The translations under genes and the position numbers were made by a program. Below the pieces are notes generated by a model. The model worked only from the letters and a program-made list of their open reading frames with translations, had not been told where the DNA came from and did not search any database. DNA of 64,000 nt, from assembly GCA_023079485.1 (NCBI GenBank), contig CM041083.1, forward strand, positions 167,917,400 through 167,981,399, in the 5' to 3' direction. This DNA comes from Archilochus colubris. Its lineage: Eukaryota > Chordata > Aves > Apodiformes > Trochilidae. Positions 34,856 through 46,360 of this stretch are shown here, one piece after another; the stretch's first letter is position 1; each line of letters begins with the position of its first letter.

Positions 34856-36463
34856 AAAAATCTGCAACAAGCCAAGCAACTTAACCCCTACTTCTTCAGT
34901 ATCAGTTAAATGTCAGGACAAAAAATATTCTTCCCCACCACTTCGGCTGAAAAAAAGGTTGATTACTCATAGAACCTAACCACAGTACAGCACCTGCACA
35001 TTTAATAGAAGGAAAAAGAAATTGAACCAGGTTGCAGAGTTGCCATCCTGAGGACTGCTGACCAGAAGCAGCCTTTTCCCCCACATTTTATCAGAGGAAG
35101 GGAAAAGAAGTATTAAAGATAGTATTAATCCTCTTTAAGGAGGGAGAATGTAGGAAATGATTACTGCAAACTCTGGTTGGCTGCAGTGCTAAGGGATCAG
35201 ATTTTAGAAAAAAATAGCAGTCTGCCTCCGAATGATAAATGATTATGTGAGCTTCACTGATGGCACACATGACTGTTTTTAGACTTAGAAGAAGTGACAG
35301 AAGAAGATGAGCAGTCATGTAAGTGGCAGGGTAAGTGTATTAAAGTCATAGCATAAGAGAAACGAACTGACATAAAGACCAGTGACCGTAAGGGGAGGTG
35401 ATAAAAAAGAGAAGGGAATATATTAAGGAAATGAGTTAACTATTCATGTTCTGAATCTTGTATAACTCTTAGCTCAAAAAAGAAAGCAGCATTGTTACGG
35501 GAAATAAGTGGAGAAATGTGGAATTGATAGGAAAAGAAATAAATACAGAAAACTCAACTGTATGTTACGTAGGCATCATTCTCATAGAAAAGTTGACATG
35601 CATTTGATACACTTGTCAGGATCATGTTAATGAACTTCAGATGGGTATTTGGTATTTTTGAGGACTGACAGAAGGCCCACACACATGTGAATGACTATAG
35701 AAGATGTCACAAGCTGAGGTATAACCCAGCAACTTGCTCCTGTCCTGGCTCCATTGCTAAGTAATGCAAATTGCCTTTAACCTTTTCCTTTGAGGTTTAG
35801 AAGAAATTGTGCTATCTTGCAGTGGGTTTGGTTAAGAGTGTACACACATTAAATGGGGATCAGCCAGTGAATGTAGCTTATTAAGATGGTATAGCCTATG
35901 TGAATCAGCCACAAGTCTCAAATTAAAATGAGCTAATTGAAATTAAATTTTGCTTTCAGGTGTTAATGCAGAATTACTAGATCAACATAAAATATTTTCT
36001 ACAATTAAATTTCTATCATATCTCAGAAGTGAGTATTAGATTGAGGACCACTTAAAAAGAGAGCCACTGTTTTTTTTGAGTAGCAGGAAGCCAGTGCATG
36101 AAGATGCTTCACTGCTACAAACTTCTTGAAGCAGTGTAAAATCTAAATGGATTTGTACTTCTGCAAAGTCTGAAAAAGATGCCAATAGATCCTGAGGCAG
36201 AAAGCATAAGCTCACACCACATTTTAATCCTAGCACTGGCACAGGAAGGAAGATGTTTCTCAAAGACAATTTGCTTTTCTGATACTATACTATTAACTAA
36301 ACAACTACTTGGATCATTTGCTATGGCTGGAGCTGTCTTACTATATAATCATGTGATTCTTGTAGGAACAGAGCATAATGGAAAAGTAATCCTCTGGGTT
36401 CCCTATTTCCTTGCAGTTGGTGTAGCTACTAAAATCCTTTCTGTCTAGGTGAAGAATATTCTT

Positions 36464-36617
36464 AGAATCATAGAATTACTTGGGCTGAAAGGGACATTTA
36501 AAAATCATCTAATACAACCCCCCTGCAATGAGCAGGGGCATCTTCAACTAGAACAGGTTGCTCAGACTCCCATCCAACCTGATCTTGAATATTTCCAGGG
36601 ATGGGGCATCTACAGCC
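36464..36617 (-). mobile_element. CR1 LINE 3' end
   Basis: A reverse CR1 tail: AGAATCATAGAATTACTTGG and GAAAGGGACATTTAAAAATC, followed by CCCCTGCAATGAGCAGGGGC and GAACAGGTTGCTCAGA. It is about 150 bp long and truncated at GATGGGGCATCTACA. Confidence 0.95.
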
Positions 36618-36619
36618 TT

Positions 36620-39085
36620 TCTTATCTTTTTCATCTTATTCTTTTGTCTTATCCTTTTGCATCTTTTTGACTCATTTTTCACAGGTTTTAATGACCGTGC
36701 ATGACACAAACAAATGGAATATTCAAATAAAATATATTTTTTTTGTTTTTGAAAGTGAACAAGAAAGGATTAGAAAATATTTTTTGCCAAGTAAGTATCT
36801 GCTGTACCTCAGAATAGGGTAGTACAGTGATGATCACTTAAAAAGTCACAGTAACTACGGGAACAAATATTTACTTTTAGTATGTCTATGTTTCTGCATC
36901 AGAAACATGCATCATATGGTTGTTTTTTAACTCCCCAGGTCAAATATGCTGCAGGTGTTCAAGACATGAAATGATATGCAGAACTATATTGAGCAAAACC
37001 AAATGCAATTATAATAGATACTTAAAAACAATAATTACCCCTTGCTCCCCAAACTATGAACTAAAATTACTTCTTATCCTGAGGGGAAAGCCCAAACTAC
37101 TGAGTGAAAAATAGGGGGTTGGTAATATTTGCACACTTGTTTGAAAGATTAAGCATAAACATGGAGTTAAGCCAAACAGTACAACAAGTACATACAAGTA
37201 CAACAGTCCATTTTATCACATGACATAAATATTGTTTTGGTTTTATACATATAGATTAACTTATTTTGTATTTTTTAAAGAACTATCCAGTTTGAATTTT
37301 TACTCTTGCCATGTACGAGCACTATAGTATATTGTGATTTTGAGTATAGCTTATTGAAAATTTTCCATCAAAATCTTAAAATGTAGAATGTATGTTTTCC
37401 TTGATATTAACATTTTTCAGTTTGCCACCCTTTTATTAAATTTTTTTCTTTTAGGAAATATATAAAGAACATTTTCTGTCAAGTCAGCTTCATGTTAATC
37501 CTTGCACCCACTGAAGTTCTGCAGGTTCATCAATGTGGTGCAGCCACTGACAAAGATCTTCCTGGAAAAATGTCCTCTGCATGAAGAGTAAAAAAGAATT
37601 CGAATGTGGTCAAAATCAGTTCAGTTGTCTCCTTACCTATTATTACAGATCAAAACAAGCATAAGAATTTGAAAGATCAAGCTCTTAGCAATCTTTCTCA
37701 TTTCATAACTCATTGTAAATTTATAAGCTGATATGTTTTCTTCACACATATTTAAACACCACTGAGCAGGCTATATCTGTCTTATTGGTAGTTATTACAG
37801 GACACGGGACTGCAAAGCTATTTAAGGACTACAGTTCTACTTCCCATTGATTTCACTAGGGACTCAGGCACCAAAATCCTATTCAGTCAGGCATCTACAG
37901 ACAGTTGTGAAACCAGCAATCATTACTCTTATTGTTGAGTGCTCACCAATTAATCAGCGCAAAACTTGTGAATCAAAAATGACACATTTGTCAGTCCTCC
38001 TCACTTCCCACAAACATTTTTGTTGATTTTCACTTATATGTACAATAAAAATGAGTGGAACAGTGCACTTTACTGAATCAATACATAGTGTGATGATTCA
38101 AAGTGTCAGGATATAAGGCACAGATAAGGTAAAAACAAGAGGCAAGAATAGCAGCATTACTGGGAAATGAAATAGAATCTGCTGAGAAAAATGGCATAAA
38201 CACTTGGAATGACAGTATAGAAAGTTTTGATAGGAATTTGGATAATAAAGGTAGTCAGGTAATTCACTGATGTATCTGCAGATCTCTTGGCCAGTTAGAG
38301 CAGATACAGCAATGCACTCAGTGCAGCTTGTTAGAGCTTGGTTTTAATCTTTATCAAGGGAAAAGTGATTTTGTTGATAGTGATTTTGATAGAAACTAAG
38401 CAAAAAACTAGGAGGCTTTATTTTTTTTCCCAAGTAGCTATAAATGGTTGGGAGACAGGTGGTGGGTAAACAGAGGTGGGGTTTCTGTTTTATTTCTTTT
38501 GGCTTGATTTTTTTGCTAAATAGCCTACGTGCTTGCAGGCGTGTCTGTGTATAATGCAGTGGCTGAGAACATAAAGTAAGTAACAAACAAAAGACCTTCA
38601 GATTTGGTATACTTATGGATCTTCTCTGCAGAGAAAGAAACCCTCTAGATTTGATGTCAGAAAGTCTGACTTGGAGGGAATGTGAAATGCTCAGTGAAAT
38701 TTTGAGATTTTACAGCAATTAGTAAATGTGCTATTAAAACTGAAACAATGGAAGAAATGTCAATTAAAATTTACTCTGGTATAATCCACTCAGGGAAACA
38801 GTAAGTAAGTAAGTTAAAGTAACCTAACAAAGAATATGAATATTCTTGATATGTGAAAGAGAAAGAAAAAGGAAAAAACCCAACAATTTTAAAATAAATT
38901 TTAAAATTCTAAAAAGAATAATAAGAAAGTGAGGGGGAGAATTGTAGAAGTGAAAATAGGGAGAAGACAGTGGATAACATTTATTTTTACATGGAAACCA
39001 TTTTTACATCTCAAATCCAGAGGCAGTGTAAATACTATTAGCAATAGTAAGTGATTGAATGTTTTCAGTGTATGTGCCAGAAGTA
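36620..39085. other. Gene-free unique sequence
   Basis: No gene is seen. It contains the second copy of the ancient CCCATTGATTTCA repeat at 37810-37886, and A/T-rich palindromic sequence near 38884-38912. Confidence 0.55.
37810..37886. repeat. Ancient dispersed repeat, second copy
   Basis: The core TTCCCATTGATTTCACTAGG is flanked by AAGCTATTTAAGGACTACAG on the left and GACTCAGGCACCAAAATCC on the right. It aligns with the copy at 5231-5300, including the flanking AGG(C)TATT block, but is more diverged. Confidence 0.5.
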
Positions 39086-39087
39086 CT

Positions 39088-39205
39088 TGTGTTGGTTTTG
39101 AATGAGATAGAGTTAATTTTCTTCATAGTAGCTTGTATGAAACTATGTTTTGGATTTGTGATAAAAGCAGGGTTCATAAGACATCATGTTTCAGTCATCA
39201 TTTCC
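39088..39205 (+). mobile_element. 5' stub of an ERVL-type LTR
   Basis: Starts TGTGTTGGTTTTGAATGAGA, then GTTAATTTTCTTCATAGTAG and CTATGTTTTGGATTTGTGAT. These are the first about 115 bp of a common bird ERVL-type LTR, whose first 40 bp also resemble the start of the LTR at 26.6-27.4 kb. The rest of the LTR is absent and no target duplication is visible, so it is a truncated relic. Confidence 0.8.
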
Positions 39206-39608
39206 AGGCTTCCATCTGCATCTGTAGAATTGCATGGATTTCCTGCAGTCCCTGTATTGTATCTGCCAAAATCATGCATTTCTCAAATATTTGCAGTTAT
39301 CTGATACTGTACTCGGACATTAAATACCTAATACCAAGTGTAACAAATTGACTTTTAATATAAAATACCTCAAATTCAGTTTGTAGAGTCTACATATAGA
39401 CATGAATCAGCTTCCTTAAAATCCGGTTATAGTGAAAGGAATTTTGACTTAACTTTTTCTTCCCATTGTGTTTTTTATTATTGGCAAAGTCTCAGTTTAT
39501 TGTCAATACTATATTCAGTAGTTTGTAGAGGCATATCAACAAAGGATGTATAAGATATGTAAAACCTTATTTTTAACATTTTTCTAGGGTTTCTCATGCA
39601 GATCTGTG

Positions 39609-39624
39609 AAAAAAAAAAAAAAAA
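39609..39624. repeat. Poly(A) tract, A16
   Basis: Sixteen A residues; simple sequence. Confidence 0.95.
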
Positions 39625-40160
39625 GGAGTAAACTAGTAAACAGTGACTCATCCATGAACACTTGCTAACTTTTTGATCTGTTTTATTTTCTTTCACAGAA
39701 CAGTTTATTCCCCTTTGTTCCTGGTCAAAGATTCAGTCATTCCCTGCACTTCTCTGGATACTTTTCTAACCTTGTGCTTGCAAGAAGGATTAGCATGTCA
39801 GCCTCTCTTGCTCACTTTTCCATCCCCAATGTCAGAGGCTTCTCTCCCCTGTGTGGTACAGAAAAGCTGTGGAAATGCAGCCCTAAATCCACTTCCACCC
39901 ATCTCCTAATTCTTCTGCCCTTTTCCAAATTTTAAGTCAGGTCCCATGTTCCTCTGCCGAGTGTTCCCTTAGTTTTCTAAAATAATAACGAAGACCATGA
40001 GAACAGGCCCTTTGCAATGGTTGCCTGCCAGAAATACCTGCTGTGTTTCAAGACAGCCACAGTCCCCTGCCACCCAGCAGACAAAAGCCATCAGGCCATG
40101 AGTCCCAGTCACTAGGAAGGAGGTCAAGAAGATTGCCAAAGTGATGTTTCTATTCAGACC

Positions 40161-40174
40161 ATTGCCTTAGCAAC
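40161..40174 (+). promoter_or_regulatory. X-box-like (RFX) site
   Basis: ATTGCCTTAGCAAC matches the RFX X-box pattern GTNRCC-N(0-3)-RGYAAC at 11 of 12 constrained positions (first base A instead of G). It lies in a stretch that is GC-richer than its surroundings. No promoter or gene is visible beside it, so it could equally be chance. Confidence 0.3.
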
Positions 40175-40555
40175 ATCAGCGTGTGGCTGCTGACTGGTTT
40201 TGAAGTTCGAGTTCAGCTCTGGCTCTGAGGCACAGGAGGAGTACAACACTGCTGTTTTCCATGGCAGAACAAAGAGCAGATGCAACTGGCCACCCCCCCC
40301 ATGCCAATTTGTTCTGGAGTTGAAGCACCTCAAGGGATTTCACGAAAAACATTCACTCAGGTGTTGCTTAAAAATCACTAAGTTGTAATATTTCATTGTG
40401 GAAGTACAGCTGTTAGAATACAAGATGTCCATTTTAGGATTTACAGATATCACTTTAGCCTCTGTGGCACTGCAATTGGGATGCTTTAGTTTAAACTAAG
40501 ATACTTTATTTCTTTCCTACATCTACCAAGCAAAGGTAAAAGTCTTCCTTGTTGG

Positions 40556-40574
40556 AAAAAAAAAAAAAAAAAAA
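40556..40574. repeat. Poly(A) tract, A19
   Basis: Nineteen A residues; simple sequence with no recognised retroposon body. Confidence 0.95.
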
Positions 40575-42365
40575 GCATGAAATCTAAAAAAAAATCATAG
40601 GATTGGAATAGATTCATTATGCAAACTAGATTTCTGTTTTAAACAGTTAGATGAGAGAAGGTTAAATATAGAAGAAAATAAAAGGAAATGCACTTGTTAA
40701 TGTAAGGATGACAACTGAAAAGATTGTAGAAATACTTCCTATGTCTGAAATATGATCTGATTTTAACATTAAATCTTTGCAGATTATATTAAAAAAAACC
40801 CAACTTAAAGCACCGCATATTTTATGCTCCTGACAAAATTCATTTGCATATTTCCACTTGCCAGTTGTTCACCCTGCAGGCATAATACCTATTTCTTTCT
40901 TATTTTTTAAATATTGCAATACTTTCAGCTAATAGCAAGTGAGCAACAGTTTATTTTAAGCTAATACTGTCTTGGTCACATGAGTCTTGATATTTAAAGT
41001 ATTTTAATCAATATGAAAGAATAACAGATTCTGATCTCTCTAAATACAATGATATTTACTGTATAAAGCTTCTTCAATAACAAGCTGAAATACTTACAGG
41101 GCTTTTCTTCGCAAAATAAGATCTTAGCCTCAAGGTCTGTGTTTATTTTCTAATCTCTCTTTCATACAGGGCCTCTGAAAAATTAGGTTTTTTTTCCTTG
41201 TCCTTTTTCTAACACAGCTGGCCAGCCACTCATGTGAGTTCCACATAGGCTGAAAACATAACAGAAAAAGAAACTGGAAATAGGAAAGTCTTCCAGCTAT
41301 CTGCCCCATTTCTCCACCATAACTACAAGACTGTTCCTTCCTGAATATTCCACAGTGTCCTGGTCAGTCTCGTTTAAGTAACTTAAAAGTGGTTTTCTGG
41401 ACTCAGTTCCTTAAACTACAAAATTTTGCTATTATTACTTTGAATTATGTCTTCCCATTATTCTTTTTTTCTAACAAGATTTTACTGTTGGTATTCATTT
41501 GAATTGAGGAAAATCTTTTCTGTTCTACTGCAGCTAAGTGACCATGAAGGCCATAGGAAAAGCGTATTGCCTGTTCTGGGATTTCTGACTAGTAAAACAG
41601 ATGCTGATTAAAGAAACATATCGATGGAAAGTGTCCACTTTTGTCTTTACTAGTAAAAGCAGGATAGAGGAAAAGGCGAAGTTCAGGAGCTGAAAAAAAA
41701 TTTAAAAAAATAGAACAAGATGAAGAGAGAAAATAATAGAACCAACCAGTGCAGTTGGATTGATGAAAAAGCTGGATAGCTGTTAGTTTAAAATCAATAG
41801 CATGTTCAGCGATGTGGTAAGTAGAATTCCATGTGGTTGAATGAGTTATTGATGTGGGAGTTTATTTATTTTGTTGTATGCAAGGTATCACAAGCCAAAC
41901 TGCAGCAGAGTGATTAATGTGGCTGAAAAAAATTCTTGTAGCATCAGCTGGGAATTCTGTTTCAGGATGTTGTCTCTGCCCACCTATGATGGTGATGAAA
42001 CAGTGTTAGCAAGAAATGCATTTAAATACCTTGGCTTTTGAGGGCTAACCACCAACAGCTAGGGATGAAAGGGAAGTTTTGTAAAGCGAACTTCTACAAT
42101 GGGAACTTTGACTTATCCGTTTGATACATTGTTGTTGTTGGTGGTTTTTTTTTTAATTCCCAGTTATACTTCAGTTCTACGGCTACACAACACACTGAGA
42201 GAGCTAGATGCTTAGGAGCTGTGATAGAGAATGCTTTCTAAGGAAGCCAGCAGCCAGTATGAAATGGTGGAGAGAGGTTTATTTTAAGCCATGATTCTCT
42301 CAGGACCTACGTGAATGGCAGCCAAACAGTAAGATTTCTTTCATGAGAACTTGATGGTGCCCCTC

Positions 42366-42495
42366 TTGTAGCCGAGTGGTTAGTACATTCAAATGGGATA
42401 AAAAAGAACTAATTTTGAGGCCCTATTCTGACTCAAGGTAAGCAAAGGATATATTCAAATTCTGATGAGCAGTAATTATTGTCCTCATCTGCAGC
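42366..42495 (+). mobile_element. tRNA-headed SINE-like (MIR-like) relic
   Basis: TAGCCGAGTGG (42369-42379) is a perfect Pol III A-box, and GCCGAGTGGTTA is identical to the D-arm of serine tRNAs. A degenerate B-box-like ATTCTGACTCAAGG follows about 57 bp later, and TCCTCATCTGCAG (about 42482-42494) resembles the MIR core TCCTCATCTGTAA. The order A-box, B-box, core fits an old CORE/MIR-type SINE with a deletion, or a decayed tRNA pseudogene. It cannot fold as a functional tRNA. Confidence 0.4.
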
Positions 42496-44099
42496 CAACA
42501 CAGTGCAGTTCACATTCCCAAGGCTCAGTGCCAGTCCACCATGCAGTGGGACCACTTCAGTCAATATTGCATGGCTTCTTCCTTGACATCTTTATGAATG
42601 ATATGAAGCCCCTGTGTTCCTAAAGCACATATATTTTTACTGTTAGCATTGTTACTATTATTTTGTCACTATTCAAAGAGCATGAGCATAATAACGACAG
42701 TGAAGAGAACAGCATTTTATAGCATGCTTCCAAAAATATGTTGCATGTCTTTGGGCACTGGGCTCAGGAATAGATGGTGGGTATCTGAAAAGCTGCTGGA
42801 ATAGGAGGAACTGATGAATTAGCTGCCTAAAGGAATTCAAAGACTTGGTTTAATCTCATTGCTGCTCCCAGATTTTCTTGGAAGACATAATTTTCTCTCA
42901 AGGAGCTCCCAAGAAAGAGCTAAGTTGTGTTGCATGGCTGTTTAAAAGATATGGTCCATGGATGAATCACAGAGAAAAGTTATTTCACAGTAATACACAT
43001 CCAAACAACATTTTGCATCTCGACCACTGGATCTCATTAAAAATTATAGGTTGTTTGTAGTGTGGATTTTTCTGTCTTTTTCAGTAAGAGACAGAGACAA
43101 AACTCAAGAATGGCTTTTAAAACTGATGACACTCAACTGCAATGCAAAAGGAAAAGCTTCAAGTCCCAGATATGCACCAGACAGGGCAGAATGTTGAATT
43201 AAAATGTCATGTTTTCTACTAAGCGCTGACCACTCTATTCAGGTTCCTTTTGTAATTTTGATTAGTATTTTCTGTATTTTGACTGTAATTTTTGTTCTGC
43301 TCATTAGGCGGAGTTTCTAACACATTTTCCTATAAAATTAGTATGCTTCTGTGGTAGGAAAATTTATTTCAGAAAATCAACATTTTTCAGACAAAAAGTT
43401 TCCCAGCTCACTCTTTGAGACACATATGTGGGTTATTCCTGGAAAATGAAAATAAAAGAAAATGTATTAATCTGACTTGGATTAAAACTTTATTGAAATA
43501 ATTGTCTCTGTCTTCCCTTTTGGGGCATGTATGAGGAGCTAGGTCCTCAAGAACAGACACTTAAAGGAAGAATTTGATTTCTGTGCCAACTTCACATTTT
43601 ATAGACCATAAATAATTCTTCATCTGTCTAGTGAACCACTATACACAGAACCACCAGAAAAAAAAGAGTATAAATTAATGCCATCCAGCAGCTGAGAAAT
43701 GCATGAGATTCTATCAGCTCCTCTTCTATTATCAGAAAAGCATAACACATAACAGGCAAATGTGACACCAGTTTCAGAACTTCATGGTTGTTATTTACAA
43801 CACATTCTAAACTTTTCTGACAATTTTGGGATACTGCCTAAACAGAGTTTGGAACGAAATGTGATGAAAACAGGTATTCTGGGCCTAACATGACCCAGTT
43901 AAAATTTCAGTATATTTTCCATATGTGCTAATGGAAGGAAAATTTGCTATTCCTACTCAAAACTATAACCAATTCAGTATACCCTTTTCTAACCTAATTT
44001 GTTAATTAGGTTTATTTTGTTAATGACTCAATAAAGAGTCATAATTCTTAGAGAATTTAAACTTTTTTGTCTATTTCTTTGTTATTTGCACCAAATAAC

Positions 44100-44264
44100 A
44101 GATTTCTCACAGAAGCTGTGGATGACTCCTCCCTTGAAGTGTTCAAGACCAGACTGAACCTTTGATCAACCTGTTCTAAAGGGAGGTGTCCCTGCTCATG
44201 CAGGGGGATTGGAACTAGATGACTTTTAAGGTCTGTTAGAACAAAAACCATTCTATTATTCTGT
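44100..44264 (+). mobile_element. CR1 LINE 3' end with octamer tail
   Basis: A plus-orientation CR1 tail: TCACAGAAGCTGTGGATGAC, CCTTGAAGTGTTCAAGACC, CCTGCTCATGCAGGGGGATT, GGAACTAGATGACTTTTAAG, ending with CCATTCTATTATTCTGTG octamer-like units. It is about 165 bp and 5'-truncated. The 80-codon minus-strand frame over it is antisense. Confidence 0.95.
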
Positions 44265-44269
44265 GCAAA

Positions 44270-44985
44270 CATTTTTACAATTATTGAACTAAAGCCCATA
44301 TAAAGTGGTCCATTTGTAATTTAAATCCTCTACATATATTTTACATATCCCTTTCTTTCTGCCTCATTTATATCAAATACAAGGCAGATAGCAACTCCTG
44401 GACTTTCTGTATCACTTTTTAGTTTGTTTGTTGGCAAAAATTTACATTCCTAGCACTTTCAAATCAGACAACAAGATAACTTCACAAAAGTATATAATTC
44501 TCAATAACACTATTTTTTCAATCCTTTTTATCTTCTTGATACCAGCAGATTTCATTAGAAGAGTTTTCAAAAACACATGGTAAAATATGAGAATTTTCAT
44601 TTACTCAACTTAGAGTCTCCTTAAGTGCTGCTAAGGACCAGTAGTCAAAAGAATTTCTACCCTATTGTTTTAATATTAATTATTAGTCAGGCACTGACTT
44701 TCTTCTTCCCACTGCTGAAAGCATTTTGCAGAAGTGTAGCTTGTGTTACCTTCAACACTGATATATGATACCCTGTGGAGAATCACTGCTTGACCATGGA
44801 ATTCCAAAGCTGTAATGGTGTATTTCATACCCCTTTTGGAGGATATATGGTATTCACCAAAATTAAAACAACTCCTCATAAAACATCTTTTGACTTAGGA
44901 ATACTCTTATTAAACACTATCTCATCAATAAAGTAGTTGAACAATAAATAGGAACATTATTGTAAACCTAATGACTAGGTGAAAG
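44270..44985. other. Gene-free unique sequence
   Basis: Nothing is recognised between the two CR1 copies. Confidence 0.5.
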
Positions 44986-44987
44986 AA

Positions 44988-45610
44988 ACACAGAATAGCT
45001 GAGGTTGGAACGAACATCTGGATATCACTAGATCCAACCCTCTACTCAAGCAGGGCCACCTAGAGCCAATTTCCCAGGCTGATGTCCAGACAGCTTTTGA
45101 ATATGTCCAAGGATGGAGAATCCACAGTCACCCTGGGCAACTTGTACCAGTGCTCAGTCCAGGAAAAAAAAAGTTTCCTGGTATTCAGAAGGAATGTCTG
45201 TGTTCCAGTGTGTGACTGTTGTTTTTGACTTGTCACTGGGCATCATGGAGAAGGACCCTGGCTCTGTCTTCTTTTTAAACTCCCTTCAGGTATTTATATA
45301 AACTAAAAAATCCATCTGAACCTTGCCTTCTCTAGCCTGAACACTCCCACTCTCTCAGCCTTTTGCTGTAAGAGAGAGACTTCTTCATCTCTACAGCCCT
45401 TTTTGAAACTCTCTCCAGTGTGTCCTTATCTCTTCTGTACTAGTGACCCTAGGGCTAAGCACAGTATTCCATGTGTGGATTTACCAGTGCTGAGGAGATG
45501 GGAAGGATCTACCTCACTCCACCTGCTGGCAATACTCCTCCTAAGGCATCTCAGGATACCATTTGCCTTCTTTGCATCAAGGGCATATAGAATATGCTGA
45601 GAATTTATGG
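44988..45610 (-). mobile_element. Long CR1 LINE 3' portion
   Basis: About 620 bp of reverse CR1, the longest bird-type copy here. The left edge is the 3' end (CACAGAATAGCTGAGGTTGG, CCAACCCTCTACTCAAGCAG). It continues through GATGGAGAATCCACAGTCAC, TTGCCTTCTCTAGCCTGAAC and TTTGAAACTCTCTCCAGTGT to TCAGGATACCATTTGCCTTC. It covers the 3' UTR and the end of ORF2, with many indels and an A9 run. The right edge is fuzzy. Confidence 0.93.
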
Positions 45611-46116
45611 CCCTACAATCTCTTCTGCCAAACTCGTGGTGGTGGATGTAGAGGATCACACTTATGTCATGCTGATGCTTGCAGTTCTGTGTGAGAGAGA
45701 AGCAAGGGGATGTCATCATTCTCAATATATCAGCTTAGTTAATGTACAGCTAGGCTGAAAAAGGTTGGATTTAAACTTCAAAAATAGATTATGATCACTA
45801 TAGGACCTCTTATAGTTACTAACTGTAAAATGAAATTTCTTCATTTCATCTTTTCAATGATTTCTAAGGTTAGAAGACATCCACTAGATGTTCAGTACCC
45901 TCTGAGGTGGACTCTGTTGTACACTATCTGAATAATTATGCTATGGACTATATCTCCTAGTGGAAAAAAATAAACACATCAAGATGAAATTGATTTAAAT
46001 TGCTGTGTAATAGGAATACTTCACTTTGCATGTGCCCTGTTTTGTTGAGATTTCAAGTATCATTCTTCCATATCATCACATTAAGGGCCATCATAGAGTA
46101 GTTAAAACTGATCTAC

Positions 46117-46146
46117 AGATATATTATATATATATAAATATACAGA
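46117..46146. repeat. (TA)n-rich tract
   Basis: Alternating TA units (GATATATTATATATATATAA). Simple sequence. Confidence 0.85.
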
Positions 46147-46224
46147 AATATTTTCCTTCAGGTGTTACCAAATATTCATGGCATGTCATATAAGCTTACC
46201 CCTCAAGCAATCTCAAGAATTATG

Positions 46225-46360
46225 CACACACACAAATATGTGTATATATGTGTGTATTCATATGTGTGCACATATGAAATGTGCATGAAACCTATTTATA
46301 TATAAATATATAGAAACCATTGCATAAAACCTATATATATCTAAAACACACACATTCACA
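46225..46360. repeat. CA/TG- and TA-rich cryptic repeat
   Basis: CACACACACA, TGTGTATATATGTGTGT and AACCTATATATATC blocks form a diffuse alternating purine-pyrimidine region, the kind of sequence able to adopt Z-DNA or cruciform structure. Confidence 0.8.

Larger units (their letters stand above)
31345..36460. other. Gene-free unique sequence, about 5.1 kb
   Basis: No gene is supported. Two small MIR-like scraps (31451-31490 and 34807-34855) and an A-rich run near 32824-32837 are noted; otherwise nothing is recognised. An ATGCAAAT octamer lies near 35764. Confidence 0.5.
39210..44095. other. Largely unique sequence, about 4.9 kb
   Basis: No gene is supported. It holds A16 (39609-39624) and A19 (40556-40574) runs, a locally GC-richer stretch at about 39990-40330 with an X-box-like site, and a tRNA-headed SINE-like relic at 42366-42495. 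Confidence 0.5.

Noticed and set aside
42369..42440. Functional tRNA-Ser gene
   Set aside because: Only the D-arm matches; no acceptor stem, anticodon arm or intact T-arm can be formed.
42580..42605. Apparent LDIFMNDMK similarity to a CR1 reverse-transcriptase segment
   Set aside because: Nine residues with no flanking CR1 sequence on either side; chance match likely.
45426..45725. 99-codon open frame, minus strand
   Set aside because: Mostly overlaps the reverse CR1 at 44988-45610; no domain, signal or splice context.
46225..46360. CRISPR-like or satellite array in the TATATA/CACACA region
   Set aside because: No regular unit or spacer structure; diffuse dinucleotide low complexity only.
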